Shown here in pieces: positions 1 to 5,966 of a DNA stretch of 6,832 nt. Position 1 is the stretch's first letter; every line of letters begins with the position of its first letter. A model generated the notes under the pieces. It did no database searches. It saw only the letters and a list, made by a program, of their open reading frames with translations, and had not been told where the DNA came from. This stretch comes from JBBKWH01 sp037968855. GTDB taxonomy: Bacteria; Pseudomonadota; Gammaproteobacteria; Pseudomonadales; Moraxellaceae. The position numbers were made by a program, and so were the translations under genes. The stretch covers positions 1 to 6,832 of the forward strand of contig JBBKWH010000067.1 in the NCBI GenBank assembly GCA_037968855.1, read 5' to 3'.

Positions 1-76
1 TGGTAGGGGAGGCTGGACTCGAACCAACGAATGCCGGAATCAAAATCCGGTGCCTTACCAACTTGGCGACACCCCT
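1..76 (-). tRNA. tRNA-Gln (anticodon UUG), copy 1
   Basis: On the minus strand this folds as a full cloverleaf of 76 nt including an encoded CCA. The anticodon stem CCGGA/TCCGG closes a seven-base loop with TTG at the anticodon positions, so it reads CAA and, by wobble, CAG glutamine codons. The D stem is GCC/GGC and the T arm has the usual TTCGAGT loop. The acceptor stem pairs A1-U72 and then four G-C pairs, has a U6-U67 mismatch, and closes with G7-C66; the discriminator is A73. It is identical base for base to the copy at 184-259. A good promoter lies 15 bp upstream of its 5' end. The window ends exactly at its CCA, so its 3' trailer cannot be seen. Confidence 0.97.
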
Positions 77-91
77 ATAGAGCGCTGAAAA

Positions 92-120
92 ACAATACTG
101 ATCCACAGTTGGACTGTCAA
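92..120 (-). promoter_or_regulatory. Sigma70-type promoter for tRNA-Gln copy 1
   Basis: On the minus strand a perfect -35 box TTGACA (115-120) is separated by exactly 17 bp from TATTGT (92-97), which matches the -10 consensus at four of six bases. The -10 box ends 15 bp before the mature tRNA 5' end, leaving a leader of about 8 nt for RNase P to remove. It lies in the 107 bp between the two tRNAs, so the left copy can be made independently of the ispE operon. This is the best promoter match in the window. Confidence 0.75.
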
Positions 121-183
121 GGTGGAACGTCTATTTGGTGGTAGGCGTTCGGCTCAGTATGTTCGTGTACAAACAACAAAAAA

Positions 184-259
184 TGGTAGGGGAGGCTGGA
201 CTCGAACCAACGAATGCCGGAATCAAAATCCGGTGCCTTACCAACTTGGCGACACCCCT
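184..259 (-). tRNA. tRNA-Gln (anticodon UUG), copy 2
   Basis: This is identical to the tRNA at 1-76 over all 76 positions, including encoded CCA, TTG anticodon, U6-U67 mismatch and A73. Its 5' end lies only 7 bp after the TGA stop of ispE and I find no convincing promoter in the 3' part of ispE, so it is probably processed from the ispE transcript. Directly after CCA the minus strand runs into six T residues. There is no separate hairpin, so this is not a clear terminator, and read-through to the other tRNA is likely. From memory, one tRNA-Gln follows ispE in Pseudomonas aeruginosa; the second copy here would be a local duplication. Confidence 0.97.
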
Positions 260-266
260 AAAGTTG

Positions 267-1103
267 TCACATCAGCCCGAGCTGCGTGTGTACTGGTGAG
301 ACATCAAGACTGTGCGCTAAAAACCCATGACATGGGGCATTGGCTAACAGTTGCTTGGCATCGATAGACGCATTGAGCGGCATAAAGACACATGCTCCAG
401 TACCCGTAAGCCTTGCCGAACCAAACGCGTTTAAATACGCTAATGCTTCTGCTACGGGCGAAAATAATACTTTCGCCACAGGCTCGCAGTCGTTTCTGCA
501 TAAAGCAGGCTGACTTCGGTAGGCGGCAAATGTAGTGATTGGCGTGTTTCTTGTCAATGTTTCTTGTGAAAAAAGATCACTAGTGCCGATAAAACAATCA
601 GGTTTGAGCACAATATAGCGTTTTTTTGGCAAATCGATGGCTGTGAGCTGCTCGCCAACACCTTCGGCCCATGCATTACGACCGCGCACAAAGACTGGCA
701 CATCGGCACCGAGTTTTAGTCCGAGGGCTGCCAGTTGGTCGATATTTAAGCCGGTTTGCCAAAGATGATTAAGGGCCAATAAGGTGGTAGCCGCATCTGA
801 TGAGCCACCACCAATACCACCGCCCATCGGTAGATATTTTTCTAGTGTGATGTTTGCACCTTGCTTGCAGCCCGTGTGTTGTTGTAGTCGCTTGGCCGCT
901 TTGACAATCAGATTGTCTTCATGGGGCACATTCATGCGACTACTGAGGGTGATCTGTCCGTCGTTACGAGCATCAAACGTCAGCCAGTCACAGCGATCAA
1001 TCAGCTGAAAAATCGTTTGCAGTTGATGGTAGCCGTCAGCCCGTCGCCCAGTGATATGCAAAAACAAGTTGAGTTTGGCGGGTGCGGGGAGTCTGAGGCT
1101 CAT
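267..1103 (-). CDS. ispE: 4-diphosphocytidyl-2-C-methyl-D-erythritol kinase (IspE)
   Basis: The 278-residue protein is a GHMP-family kinase that phosphorylates 4-diphosphocytidyl-2-C-methyl-D-erythritol with ATP, a cytoplasmic step of the methylerythritol phosphate route to isopentenyl diphosphate. All family landmarks are visible: PAKLNLFLH at 8-16 with the conserved Lys10, the ADGYH segment at 22-26, the glycine-rich ATP loop GGGIGGGSSDAA at 94-105, Asp134 in GADVPVF (the expected catalytic aspartate), and the C-terminal LTGTGACVF at 232-240. Length is normal for the family. Its ATG overlaps the lolB TGA as ATGA, which points to translational coupling; no good Shine-Dalgarno precedes it. 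tRNA-Gln copy 2 begins 7 bp after its stop. Nothing appears damaged. Confidence 0.97.
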   Translation of the reverse strand: MSLRLPAPAKLNLFLHITGRRADGYHQLQTIFQLIDRCDWLTFDARNDGQITLSSRMNVPHEDNLIVKAAKRLQQHTGCKQGANITLEKYLPMGGGIGGGSSDAATTLLALNHLWQTGLNIDQLAALGLKLGADVPVFVRGRNAWAEGVGEQLTAIDLPKKRYIVLKPDCFIGTSDLFSQETLTRNTPITTFAAYRSQPALCRNDCEPVAKVLFSPVAEALAYLNAFGSARLTGTGACVFMPLNASIDAKQLLANAPCHGFLAHSLDVSPVHTQLGLM

Positions 1104-1741
1104 GGGGATTCTGTACGGGTTTGAATGGTGAGAATGACACGGTTTTCGCCACCAGTAATGGCTTGGGTCATGCTGAGTTTTTCGGGGCGAATCGCTTGGG
1201 CGTCTGCATAGCTAAACACCACATCCCAGCCGTCTTCACGCAAGGTGGCGAGTCTGCCATGCGTATCACGAGTTTCTGTCTCAGCTTGACCTGCGGTGAC
1301 GCCGACAATCCATTTGCTAAGATGAGAGATCGGAGCTTGCCAACCGGTGGCGTATTCTAAAAGAATCTCAGGAGTTTCGGCTTCGATATGGCCGGTTTTA
1401 CTGCTGTCTAAGCTGACTTTGCCGGAAATCCCTTCAATATGGGTTTGACCAATACCCAGTGCGCCACTGAGATCAATGGCAAACCGTTGATCTTCTTGCG
1501 CCCATGCATAAAACGCACTGCCATTTTGTTTGGGTGTGCGCACGCCGATTTTGCCGGTAATGGCAAAGCGTTTTGGGGCTTGAATTTGACCGGTTGAGCT
1601 GGGCATGTTGCTGATGGGTGCAGTGGTTTGAATCTGTTGTTGGCATCCGGTCAGTAAGGCAAGGGACAAAACAGTGATATAGCCAATTGAGGCAGTTGGG
1701 TGCTGCAAAAAAAGAGTGCGCATGACAACGGGTAAGCTCAT
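1100..1741 (-). CDS. lolB: Outer-membrane lipoprotein receptor LolB
   Basis: LolB takes lipoproteins from the periplasmic carrier LolA and inserts them in the outer membrane, where it is itself anchored as a lipoprotein. The 213-residue product has a lipoprotein signal: a hydrophobic stretch YITVLSLALL followed by the lipobox LTGC with Cys33 as the lipidated residue. The mature part fits the LolB pattern: RFAITGKIGVRT after a short linker, then FYAWAQ, a GALGIGQTHIEG strand pair, the GWQAPISHLSKWIVG segment and GWDVVFSYA. The start is uncertain. The first ATG lies 6 bp after the stop of the TPR gene, in the same frame and without a Shine-Dalgarno, suggesting re-initiation. A second ATG at codon 7 (1721-1723) would give 207 residues, close to the E. 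coli length, but also lacks a clear ribosome binding site. The 3' end overlaps ispE by 4 bp. Confidence 0.92.
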   Translation of the reverse strand: MSLPVVMRTLFLQHPTASIGYITVLSLALLTGCQQQIQTTAPISNMPSSTGQIQAPKRFAITGKIGVRTPKQNGSAFYAWAQEDQRFAIDLSGALGIGQTHIEGISGKVSLDSSKTGHIEAETPEILLEYATGWQAPISHLSKWIVGVTAGQAETETRDTHGRLATLREDGWDVVFSYADAQAIRPEKLSMTQAITGGENRVILTIQTRTESP

Positions 1742-1747
1742 GGATGA

Positions 1748-3511
1748 TTAAGGAGGTGGCGTGGTGCGTGTGGCGGCAGATAGCCTTGCCTGAGCCGCAG
1801 AGGGTGATGTTGCATTGCTGTCGGATCGGGTGATTTGCAGACGAGAGCTGTTATTTTGAGTGTCATCTGTCAAGTCTTTGAGTTTTGCCAAACGTGGGTC
1901 GTCGACATGTTTTTGTCGAAGCTCTAATATCAACAGGCGATAATCGTCAATCTGTTGGTTTTGGTTAAGTGCGTCGGCTAAGCGCAGGCCAATATTGACA
2001 CTTGGATCAAGTTGGTAGGCGCGCTGAAGAATATTGACCGCTTGCGGTAGCTTTTTTTGGCGTAAGGCGACATAGCCCATGGTGTCTAAAATGGCGGGCT
2101 GGTTGGGAGAAAGGCTGTTGGCGCGCTCTACTAGCGTCCATGCCTCATCTAAGCGCCGATTTTGCTCGGCCAAGGCATAAGCATAGGCGTTAAGGTAGGT
2201 GGCATTGTCCGGTTGAAGCGAGAGCAGGTGCTCAAGCTCAGACTCAAGCAGTGGGCCATCATTGTTGGGCTGGAGTAATAACACGCGTGCATAAATCAGT
2301 TCGGGTTGATCTGGGCTAATACTCAGCGCCTCATCTAACAACATACGGGCTTTGCCACGCTGTCCGTTTTCGCGCAGCAGCTGTGCTTGTAGTAAATACA
2401 AAAAATCCGATTGTTCTGGATGGTCAACCCGCTGTTGGGTCAGGTTGGCGAGTGCATCGTCCAAACGACCACGCATCATGCGCAGCAGGACCAGCTTGCG
2501 CTGTGCTTTACGATACAGATCTTCGCTTTGTACTTTTTGTAAGTACACTTCGGCCACGTCTGGGCGGTTTAACCGTTCGGCATTAACGCCCAAATAATAA
2601 TAGGCTTGGTCGATATAGGCATCTTGCGTGAGCAGCTGTAGCAGGTATTTTTCGGCATCTAATGGGCGCTGTTGATCAATGCTGACCAGTGCCGCCAATA
2701 GGGTGATTTCGCCATCTTCTGGCCAGTTACGGGCCATTTGATCCAGACGCACCAACGCCAATGTTTGCTCGTGTTGATTGAGCAAGTAACGGACTTCAAA
2801 CAGTTGCAGGCTTTTGTTATTCGGTAGCCGTTGTGACTGGCTATGCAGCCACTCGCGTACTTGTTTGGGCGTTTGTAGCTGCATCAAAATGCTGGCTTTT
2901 AGGGTGATAAACGCAGTGATATCTGGCTTGCGTGCAAGTGCAGCATCGACTTTGACCAGTGCATCGTTTAGCTGTCCACCTTGGACTAATAGGCCAGCAT
3001 GCAGCACCAATAGCGAGGGATTGCCACGAGTGTTAATGGTGGTCAGTGCGTGCAATAAGGCTTGGCGGTCGGCTGTGTTTTCGGGATAAATACCAATCAA
3101 AATACGATCAAGAGCGGCACTAGAATCATGCGCCAATATACGGTCAAGCGTTTGTGCGGCCAAAGGGTAGTCGTGAACACGTAAGGCTAAATGAGCGAGA
3201 TAAAACAACGCAGGCACATGGTCAGGATCGACATCGACCCAATGTTGAGCAATACGTAGGGCGTCGTGAATATTGCCTTGATCCAAGGTTAAGGCGAGGG
3301 CACGATCAAGCACGCCAATGTCACGCGTGGTCAGTGCGGCTTGTTGATACAGTTGAATGGCTTGCTTGGGATGTTGACGTTGTAGTGCAAATTCGGCAGT
3401 CAATAGTTGTTCTACCCCCGCTTGCGGTTGCAAGGAGGTGAACAAAATCAAACAGATCAGGCTGATCCGATATGATGATGATGAACGCAGGACTGGACGT
3501 AAATGCAGCAA
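1748..3511 (-). CDS. Exported tetratricopeptide-repeat protein of the hemA-lolB locus
   Basis: This protein is built almost wholly of TPR helical hairpins. Clear units include ones near residues 34-64, 93-127, 301-340 and 370-397, and the strongest pair is at 439-503 with NAYAYALAEQNRRLDEA and ILDTMGYVALRQKKLPQA. The tail from about 552 is low-complexity and Ser/Thr/Pro-rich. I place the start at TTG (3509-3511), giving 587 residues. A strong AGGAGG lies 4 bp upstream, and from here the protein opens with a typical Sec signal: basic n-region, hydrophobic SLICLILFTSL, likely cleavage after PQA. The next codon, CTG, is an alternative with 7 bp spacing. The longer ATG reading from 3622 adds 37 unlikely residues and runs into hemA. 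The cysteine in the hydrophobic core does not sit in a lipobox. It is first gene of the operon with lolB and ispE. From memory the same position in P. aeruginosa has a TPR protein of about 590 residues. The molecular role is unknown; periplasmic scaffolding is an inference. Confidence 0.87.
   Translation of the reverse strand: MLHLRPVLRSSSSYRISLICLILFTSLQPQAGVEQLLTAEFALQRQHPKQAIQLYQQAALTTRDIGVLDRALALTLDQGNIHDALRIAQHWVDVDPDHVPALFYLAHLALRVHDYPLAAQTLDRILAHDSSAALDRILIGIYPENTADRQALLHALTTINTRGNPSLLVLHAGLLVQGGQLNDALVKVDAALARKPDITAFITLKASILMQLQTPKQVREWLHSQSQRLPNNKSLQLFEVRYLLNQHEQTLALVRLDQMARNWPEDGEITLLAALVSIDQQRPLDAEKYLLQLLTQDAYIDQAYYYLGVNAERLNRPDVAEVYLQKVQSEDLYRKAQRKLVLLRMMRGRLDDALANLTQQRVDHPEQSDFLYLLQAQLLRENGQRGKARMLLDEALSISPDQPELIYARVLLLQPNNDGPLLESELEHLLSLQPDNATYLNAYAYALAEQNRRLDEAWTLVERANSLSPNQPAILDTMGYVALRQKKLPQAVNILQRAYQLDPSVNIGLRLADALNQNQQIDDYRLLILELRQKHVDDPRLAKLKDLTDDTQNNSSRLQITRSDSNATSPSAAQARLSAATRTTPPP
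3472..3484 (-). repeat. Short trinucleotide run coding four serines
   Basis: Four tandem ATG units on the plus strand read as TCA codons on the minus strand and encode Ser10-Ser13 in the n-region of the TPR protein signal peptide. Gain or loss of a unit would keep the frame and only lengthen or shorten the n-region. At four units it may be chance. Confidence 0.4.
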
Positions 3512-3515
3512 ACGA

Positions 3516-3521
3516 CCTCCT
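3516..3521 (-). promoter_or_regulatory. Strong ribosome binding site for the TPR gene
   Basis: AGGAGG on the minus strand is the best Shine-Dalgarno match in the window. It sits 4 bp before an in-frame TTG and 7 bp before the next in-frame codon, CTG. No ATG or GTG lies at a useful distance. The signal peptide begins right after it, so this site decides the start and implies a TTG (or less likely CTG) initiation codon. Confidence 0.7.
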
Positions 3522-3543
3522 GCCCTGATAGCGCGGGAATTGT

Positions 3544-3571
3544 GTTTGCAGGGCGTATCGCGCACAATAGC
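3544..3571 (+). promoter_or_regulatory. Possible hemA promoter
   Basis: TTGCAG (3544-3549) and TAGCAT (3566-3571) are spaced by 16 bp; an overlapping CATAAT (3569-3574) is a better -10 but gives a 19-bp spacer. Both boxes are only partial matches, so this is a weak prediction. The position, about 30 bp before the hemA ATG, suits a short leader. Confidence 0.35.
3562..3569 (-). promoter_or_regulatory. Possible extended -10 promoter for the TPR-lolB-ispE operon
   Basis: On the minus strand the run TGCTATTGT (3562-3570) fits an extended -10 (TGN followed by TATTGT, the same hexamer as at the tRNA promoter). No good -35 box stands 16-18 bp upstream. It overlaps the proposed hemA -10 on the other strand, so the two divergent transcription units may share and compete for this site. 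Only about 88 bp separate the two coding regions. Confidence 0.35.
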
Positions 3572-3599
3572 ATAATTTGCCGGTAGCAATCGACGCACA

Positions 3600-4859
3600 A
3601 TGGGTTTCTTTGCGCTAGGCATTAATCACACGACCGCCTCTGTTGAGTTACGTGAACAAGTGGCGTTCGTGCCGGAGCATTTAGCCGCCTCCTTACAGCA
3701 AGCCTGTGCTGCATGTCAGCTGACAGACTTGGTGATTCTTTCGACCTGCAACCGAACGGAGTTGTACACCATTACGCATCAGCCTGAACAGTTGAGCGCG
3801 TGGTTGTCTTCTTCGCATGGCTTAACGCAGGGCGAACTGCTGCCTCATGTTTATCAATACACAGATGAGGCGGCATTGTCACATCTGATGCGTGTGGCCA
3901 GTGGCTTGGACTCAATGATGCTGGGTGAACCGCAGATTTTGGGTCAGGTCAAAGCGGCCTTTGCCCATGCCAAAAATGCCGGTGTGGTGACGTCTGCGAT
4001 GGGACAGATTTTTGATCAGGCTTTTCATGCGGCCAAAAAAGTCCGTACCGAAACAGCGGTCGGCAGCCAAGCGGTATCCATGGGCTTTGCGGTGGTGCAG
4101 TTGTCACGCCAAGTGTTTAGTCATTTACCGGACACGACTGCCATGCTGGTGGCGGCAGGTGAGATGAATACCTTGGTCGGTCGTCATTTGGCCGATCAGG
4201 GTGTGGGTCGCCTGTTGATTTGTAACCGTAGTCCGGAGCGTGGCGCGGCGTTGGCGCAGGAGTTGTCTGGGCGGGTGACGGTTGAGGTGTTACCGTTTGA
4301 TCAGTTGGCGGCCAATCTACATCGTGCTGACATTGTGTCGAGTTGCACCGGCAGTTTGCATACGGTGATTGGTTTGGCTGAGGTCAAAGCCGCGCTGAAA
4401 AAACGCCGTCATCAACCCATGCTGATGGTTGATCTGGCTGTGCCACGCGATATTGAGCCGAGTATTGGCAAGCTGGATGACGTTTATCTGTATACCGTCG
4501 ATGACCTGCAAGGGGTGATTGAAGGCAATATGGCCCAGCGTCGTCAAGCGGCGGTAGAGGCTGAGGTGATGGTCAGTCAGTTGGCGGCGCAAGTGATTGC
4601 ACAGCAACGTAGCCGACAGGTCGGGCCGAGTATTGCTCAGTATCGCCAGCAAGCTGACCAATTGCGCCAGCAGGAACTCGATAAAGCTCTGCACGCCTTA
4701 CAGCAAGGTCAGTCGGCTGAAGATGTTTTGGCGCGCTTGTCACAATCGTTAACGGCCAAACTGGTGCATGCGCCATCGCAAATGATGAAAGATGCGGCGC
4801 TACATGAATCGGTGGATGTGTTGCCGTTTGTGTTGCAGGGCTTGGGTGTTAAAGAATAA
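3600..4859 (+). CDS. hemA: Glutamyl-tRNA reductase (HemA)
   Basis: HemA reduces glutamyl-tRNA(Glu) with NADPH to glutamate-1-semialdehyde, the first committed step of tetrapyrrole synthesis in bacteria using the C5 pathway. The 419-residue product lines up with E. coli HemA (418 residues as I recall it) along its length. It has the N-terminal ALGINHTTAS, the LSTCNRTEL motif with catalytic Cys50 and the substrate-contacting Arg52 and Glu54, the long HLMRVASGLDSMMLGEPQILGQ block (95-116, split here only by naming), VDLAVPRDIEP at 278-287, and a helical dimerisation domain from about 310 ending in LVHAPSQ. One oddity is that the NADPH-binding loop reads VAAGEM at 184-189, with Ala185 where the usual GAGE has Gly. 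The ATG has no strong Shine-Dalgarno. It is divergent from the TPR gene and convergent with cysH; prfA does not follow, unlike in E. coli. Confidence 0.97.
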   Translation: MGFFALGINHTTASVELREQVAFVPEHLAASLQQACAACQLTDLVILSTCNRTELYTITHQPEQLSAWLSSSHGLTQGELLPHVYQYTDEAALSHLMRVASGLDSMMLGEPQILGQVKAAFAHAKNAGVVTSAMGQIFDQAFHAAKKVRTETAVGSQAVSMGFAVVQLSRQVFSHLPDTTAMLVAAGEMNTLVGRHLADQGVGRLLICNRSPERGAALAQELSGRVTVEVLPFDQLAANLHRADIVSSCTGSLHTVIGLAEVKAALKKRRHQPMLMVDLAVPRDIEPSIGKLDDVYLYTVDDLQGVIEGNMAQRRQAAVEAEVMVSQLAAQVIAQQRSRQVGPSIAQYRQQADQLRQQELDKALHALQQGQSAEDVLARLSQSLTAKLVHAPSQMMKDAALHESVDVLPFVLQGLGVKE

Positions 4860-4872
4860 TTGTTAAACATGA

Positions 4873-4897
4873 GCGAGGGCACAGAAGATGCCCTCGT
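4873..4897. terminator. Hairpin between convergent hemA and cysH
   Basis: GCGAGGGCA (4873-4881) pairs with TGCCCTCGT (4889-4897) over nine positions, one of them a G-T wobble, around a seven-base loop. On the plus strand it follows the hemA stop by 13 bp and leads into CATTTAATAAT; on the minus strand it lies about 45 bp past the cysH stop and leads into a short T stretch. The T tracts are weak, so it is probably a modest terminator serving both directions. Confidence 0.6.
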
Positions 4898-4941
4898 CAT
4901 TTAATAATCTAGTCAGCCATTTTAGTGAACTTAAGACTGAT

Positions 4942-5679
4942 TTATTTCAAATTTCCCGCATGCAATCCGCATTCTTTATGGGTGGCTTCTTCCCACCACC
5001 AGCGGCCTTCGCGTTCGTGCTGATTGGGCAATACAGGCTTGGTGCAAGGCTCACAACCAATTGAGATAAAACCACGTTCATGTAGCGGGTTATACGGAAT
5101 TTCCATCATCCGAATATAACTCCAGACCTCAGCGCTGGTCATGTTGGCCAGTGGGTTGTACTTGATCAAGGTTTTGCCTACACCCGAAAAACCAACATCA
5201 TGCTGAATGACAGGCACGTCGGCACGGGTGGGGCTTTGGTCTTTGCGCTGTCCGGTAATCCAGCCATCTAGCGTGGCTAGTTTTTTGCGTAGTGGCTGCA
5301 CTTTGCGGATGCCACAGCATTCTTTGTGGTCATCCACATAAAAGCTAAACAGCCCTTTTTCATTGACCAAGTCTTGAACCGCTTGTGCCTCTGGAAAACA
5401 GATTTCTAGATCAACCTTGTAGTGCTTGCGCACGGTTTCTAAAAATTGATAGGTCTCGCTATGCAGGCGGCCTGTATCTAAACAAAACACCCGAAACGGT
5501 TTTTTGAGGCGGGCGGCCATATCAACCAGCACCACGTCTTCTGCGCCACTAAACGAAATGGCAATCTCACCATCTTGGCTTAAGGCCAGATCGATAATCT
5601 CGCTGGCCGATTTGTTGGCATAGTCTTGGGCAAGCGCATCGAGATGATCAATGCTGGCAATCTTTTGGGGGGTAGACAC
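4942..5679 (-). CDS. cysH: Assimilatory adenylylsulfate (APS) reductase, iron-sulfur type
   Basis: The 245-residue cytoplasmic enzyme reduces activated sulfate to sulfite plus AMP with electrons from thioredoxin, in sulfate assimilation. The nucleotide-binding SFSGAEDVV is at 42-50 and CLDTGR at 66-71. Two cysteine pairs, Cys121-Cys122 in KECCGIRKV and Cys209/Cys212 in GCEPC, form the known ligand set for a [4Fe-4S] cluster, and the C-terminal ECGLH carries the catalytic Cys237. Having both cysteine pairs marks the APS-using class found in Pseudomonas and plants rather than the cluster-free PAPS reductase of E. coli. The gene symbol cysH is used for both. The start is GTG (5677-5679), because AAGGAG lies 7 bp upstream and the protein then begins sensibly as MSTPQKIAS. 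A 25-residue upstream extension from TTG at 5754 has no ribosome site. It is divergent from thrH, an adjacency I recall from P. aeruginosa. Confidence 0.95.
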   Translation of the reverse strand: MSTPQKIASIDHLDALAQDYANKSASEIIDLALSQDGEIAISFSGAEDVVLVDMAARLKKPFRVFCLDTGRLHSETYQFLETVRKHYKVDLEICFPEAQAVQDLVNEKGLFSFYVDDHKECCGIRKVQPLRKKLATLDGWITGQRKDQSPTRADVPVIQHDVGFSGVGKTLIKYNPLANMTSAEVWSYIRMMEIPYNPLHERGFISIGCEPCTKPVLPNQHEREGRWWWEEATHKECGLHAGNLK

Positions 5680-5686
5680 AAGGTCA

Positions 5687-5692
5687 CTCCTT
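5687..5692 (-). promoter_or_regulatory. Ribosome binding site fixing the cysH GTG start
   Basis: AAGGAG on the minus strand stands 7 bp upstream of the in-frame GTG at 5677-5679. That spacing is close to ideal, and no other in-frame start nearby has a comparable site. Confidence 0.75.
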
Positions 5693-5707
5693 GGCGATGG
5701 GCTAGGC

Positions 5708-5730
5708 GCGTTGGACAAATACGTCCACGC
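5708..5730 (-). promoter_or_regulatory. Hairpin in the cysH leader
   Basis: On the minus strand GCGTGGAC pairs with GTCCAACGC as an eight-pair stem with one bulged base and a six-base loop GTATTT. It ends 15 bp before the cysH ribosome binding site. It could affect translation, stabilise the message or be an operator half-site pair. No T tract follows it, so it is not a terminator. Its function is not shown by sequence alone. Confidence 0.4.
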
Positions 5731-5838
5731 TTTCGATACGACGCAAACAATCAATGCCTCGCAGTCTAATGAAAAACCAGCAAGGGGGCAAAGTGGATGA
5801 TGAGAGATGAGATGGCATCTGCCGCCAGTGCGCTGATG

Positions 5839-5866
5839 ATGACGTTGGGGTCTCGACCTTTATAAA
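5839..5866 (+). promoter_or_regulatory. Possible thrH promoter
   Basis: TATAAA (5861-5866, five of six matches to the -10 consensus) is preceded at 16 bp by ATGACG (5839-5844, four of six matches to -35). It would give a thrH leader of about 95 nt. TTTATAAA is self-complementary, so a minus-strand -10 for cysH could also lie here, but I see no -35 for that direction. I found no other convincing promoter in the 287 bp between the two genes (5680-5966). Confidence 0.4.
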
Positions 5867-5955
5867 AAACCGCGTTACAGTGCCGCGCAATCGGTGGCGT
5901 AGACCTGATGGCTGCGCTTGGGTGTTGATCGTAAATATTGCTGGCCGTGCGCCGT

Positions 5956-5961
5956 AGGGAG
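5956..5961 (+). promoter_or_regulatory. Ribosome binding site fixing the thrH ATG start
   Basis: AGGGAG ends 5 bp before the ATG at 5967 but only 2 bp before the in-frame GTG at 5964, so the ATG is the likely start. That gives 205 residues, the length I recall for the P. aeruginosa protein. Confidence 0.65.
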
Positions 5962-5966
5962 TCGTG

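Noticed and set aside
1..259. The repeated 76-bp unit as a CRISPR or phage attachment-site pair
   Set aside because: There are only two copies and each is a complete tRNA. The 107 bp between holds only a promoter, and no integrase or foreign DNA is present.
122..367. Open frame of 81 codons on the plus strand
   Set aside because: It reads through the whole antisense of tRNA-Gln copy 2 and the end of ispE, with no ribosome site.
1747..1760. AGGAGG on the plus strand as a ribosome binding site
   Set aside because: No plus-strand gene follows; on the minus strand it is just the proline codons and stop at the end of the TPR gene.
3154..3441. Plus-strand open frames antisense to the TPR gene, the longest 95 codons
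   Set aside because: They lie wholly inside a well-supported gene and lack ribosome sites or familiar protein features.
3512..3622. N-terminal extension of the TPR protein from ATG
   Set aside because: It overlaps hemA and the promoter region, lacks a ribosome site, and would place the signal peptide about 50 residues in.
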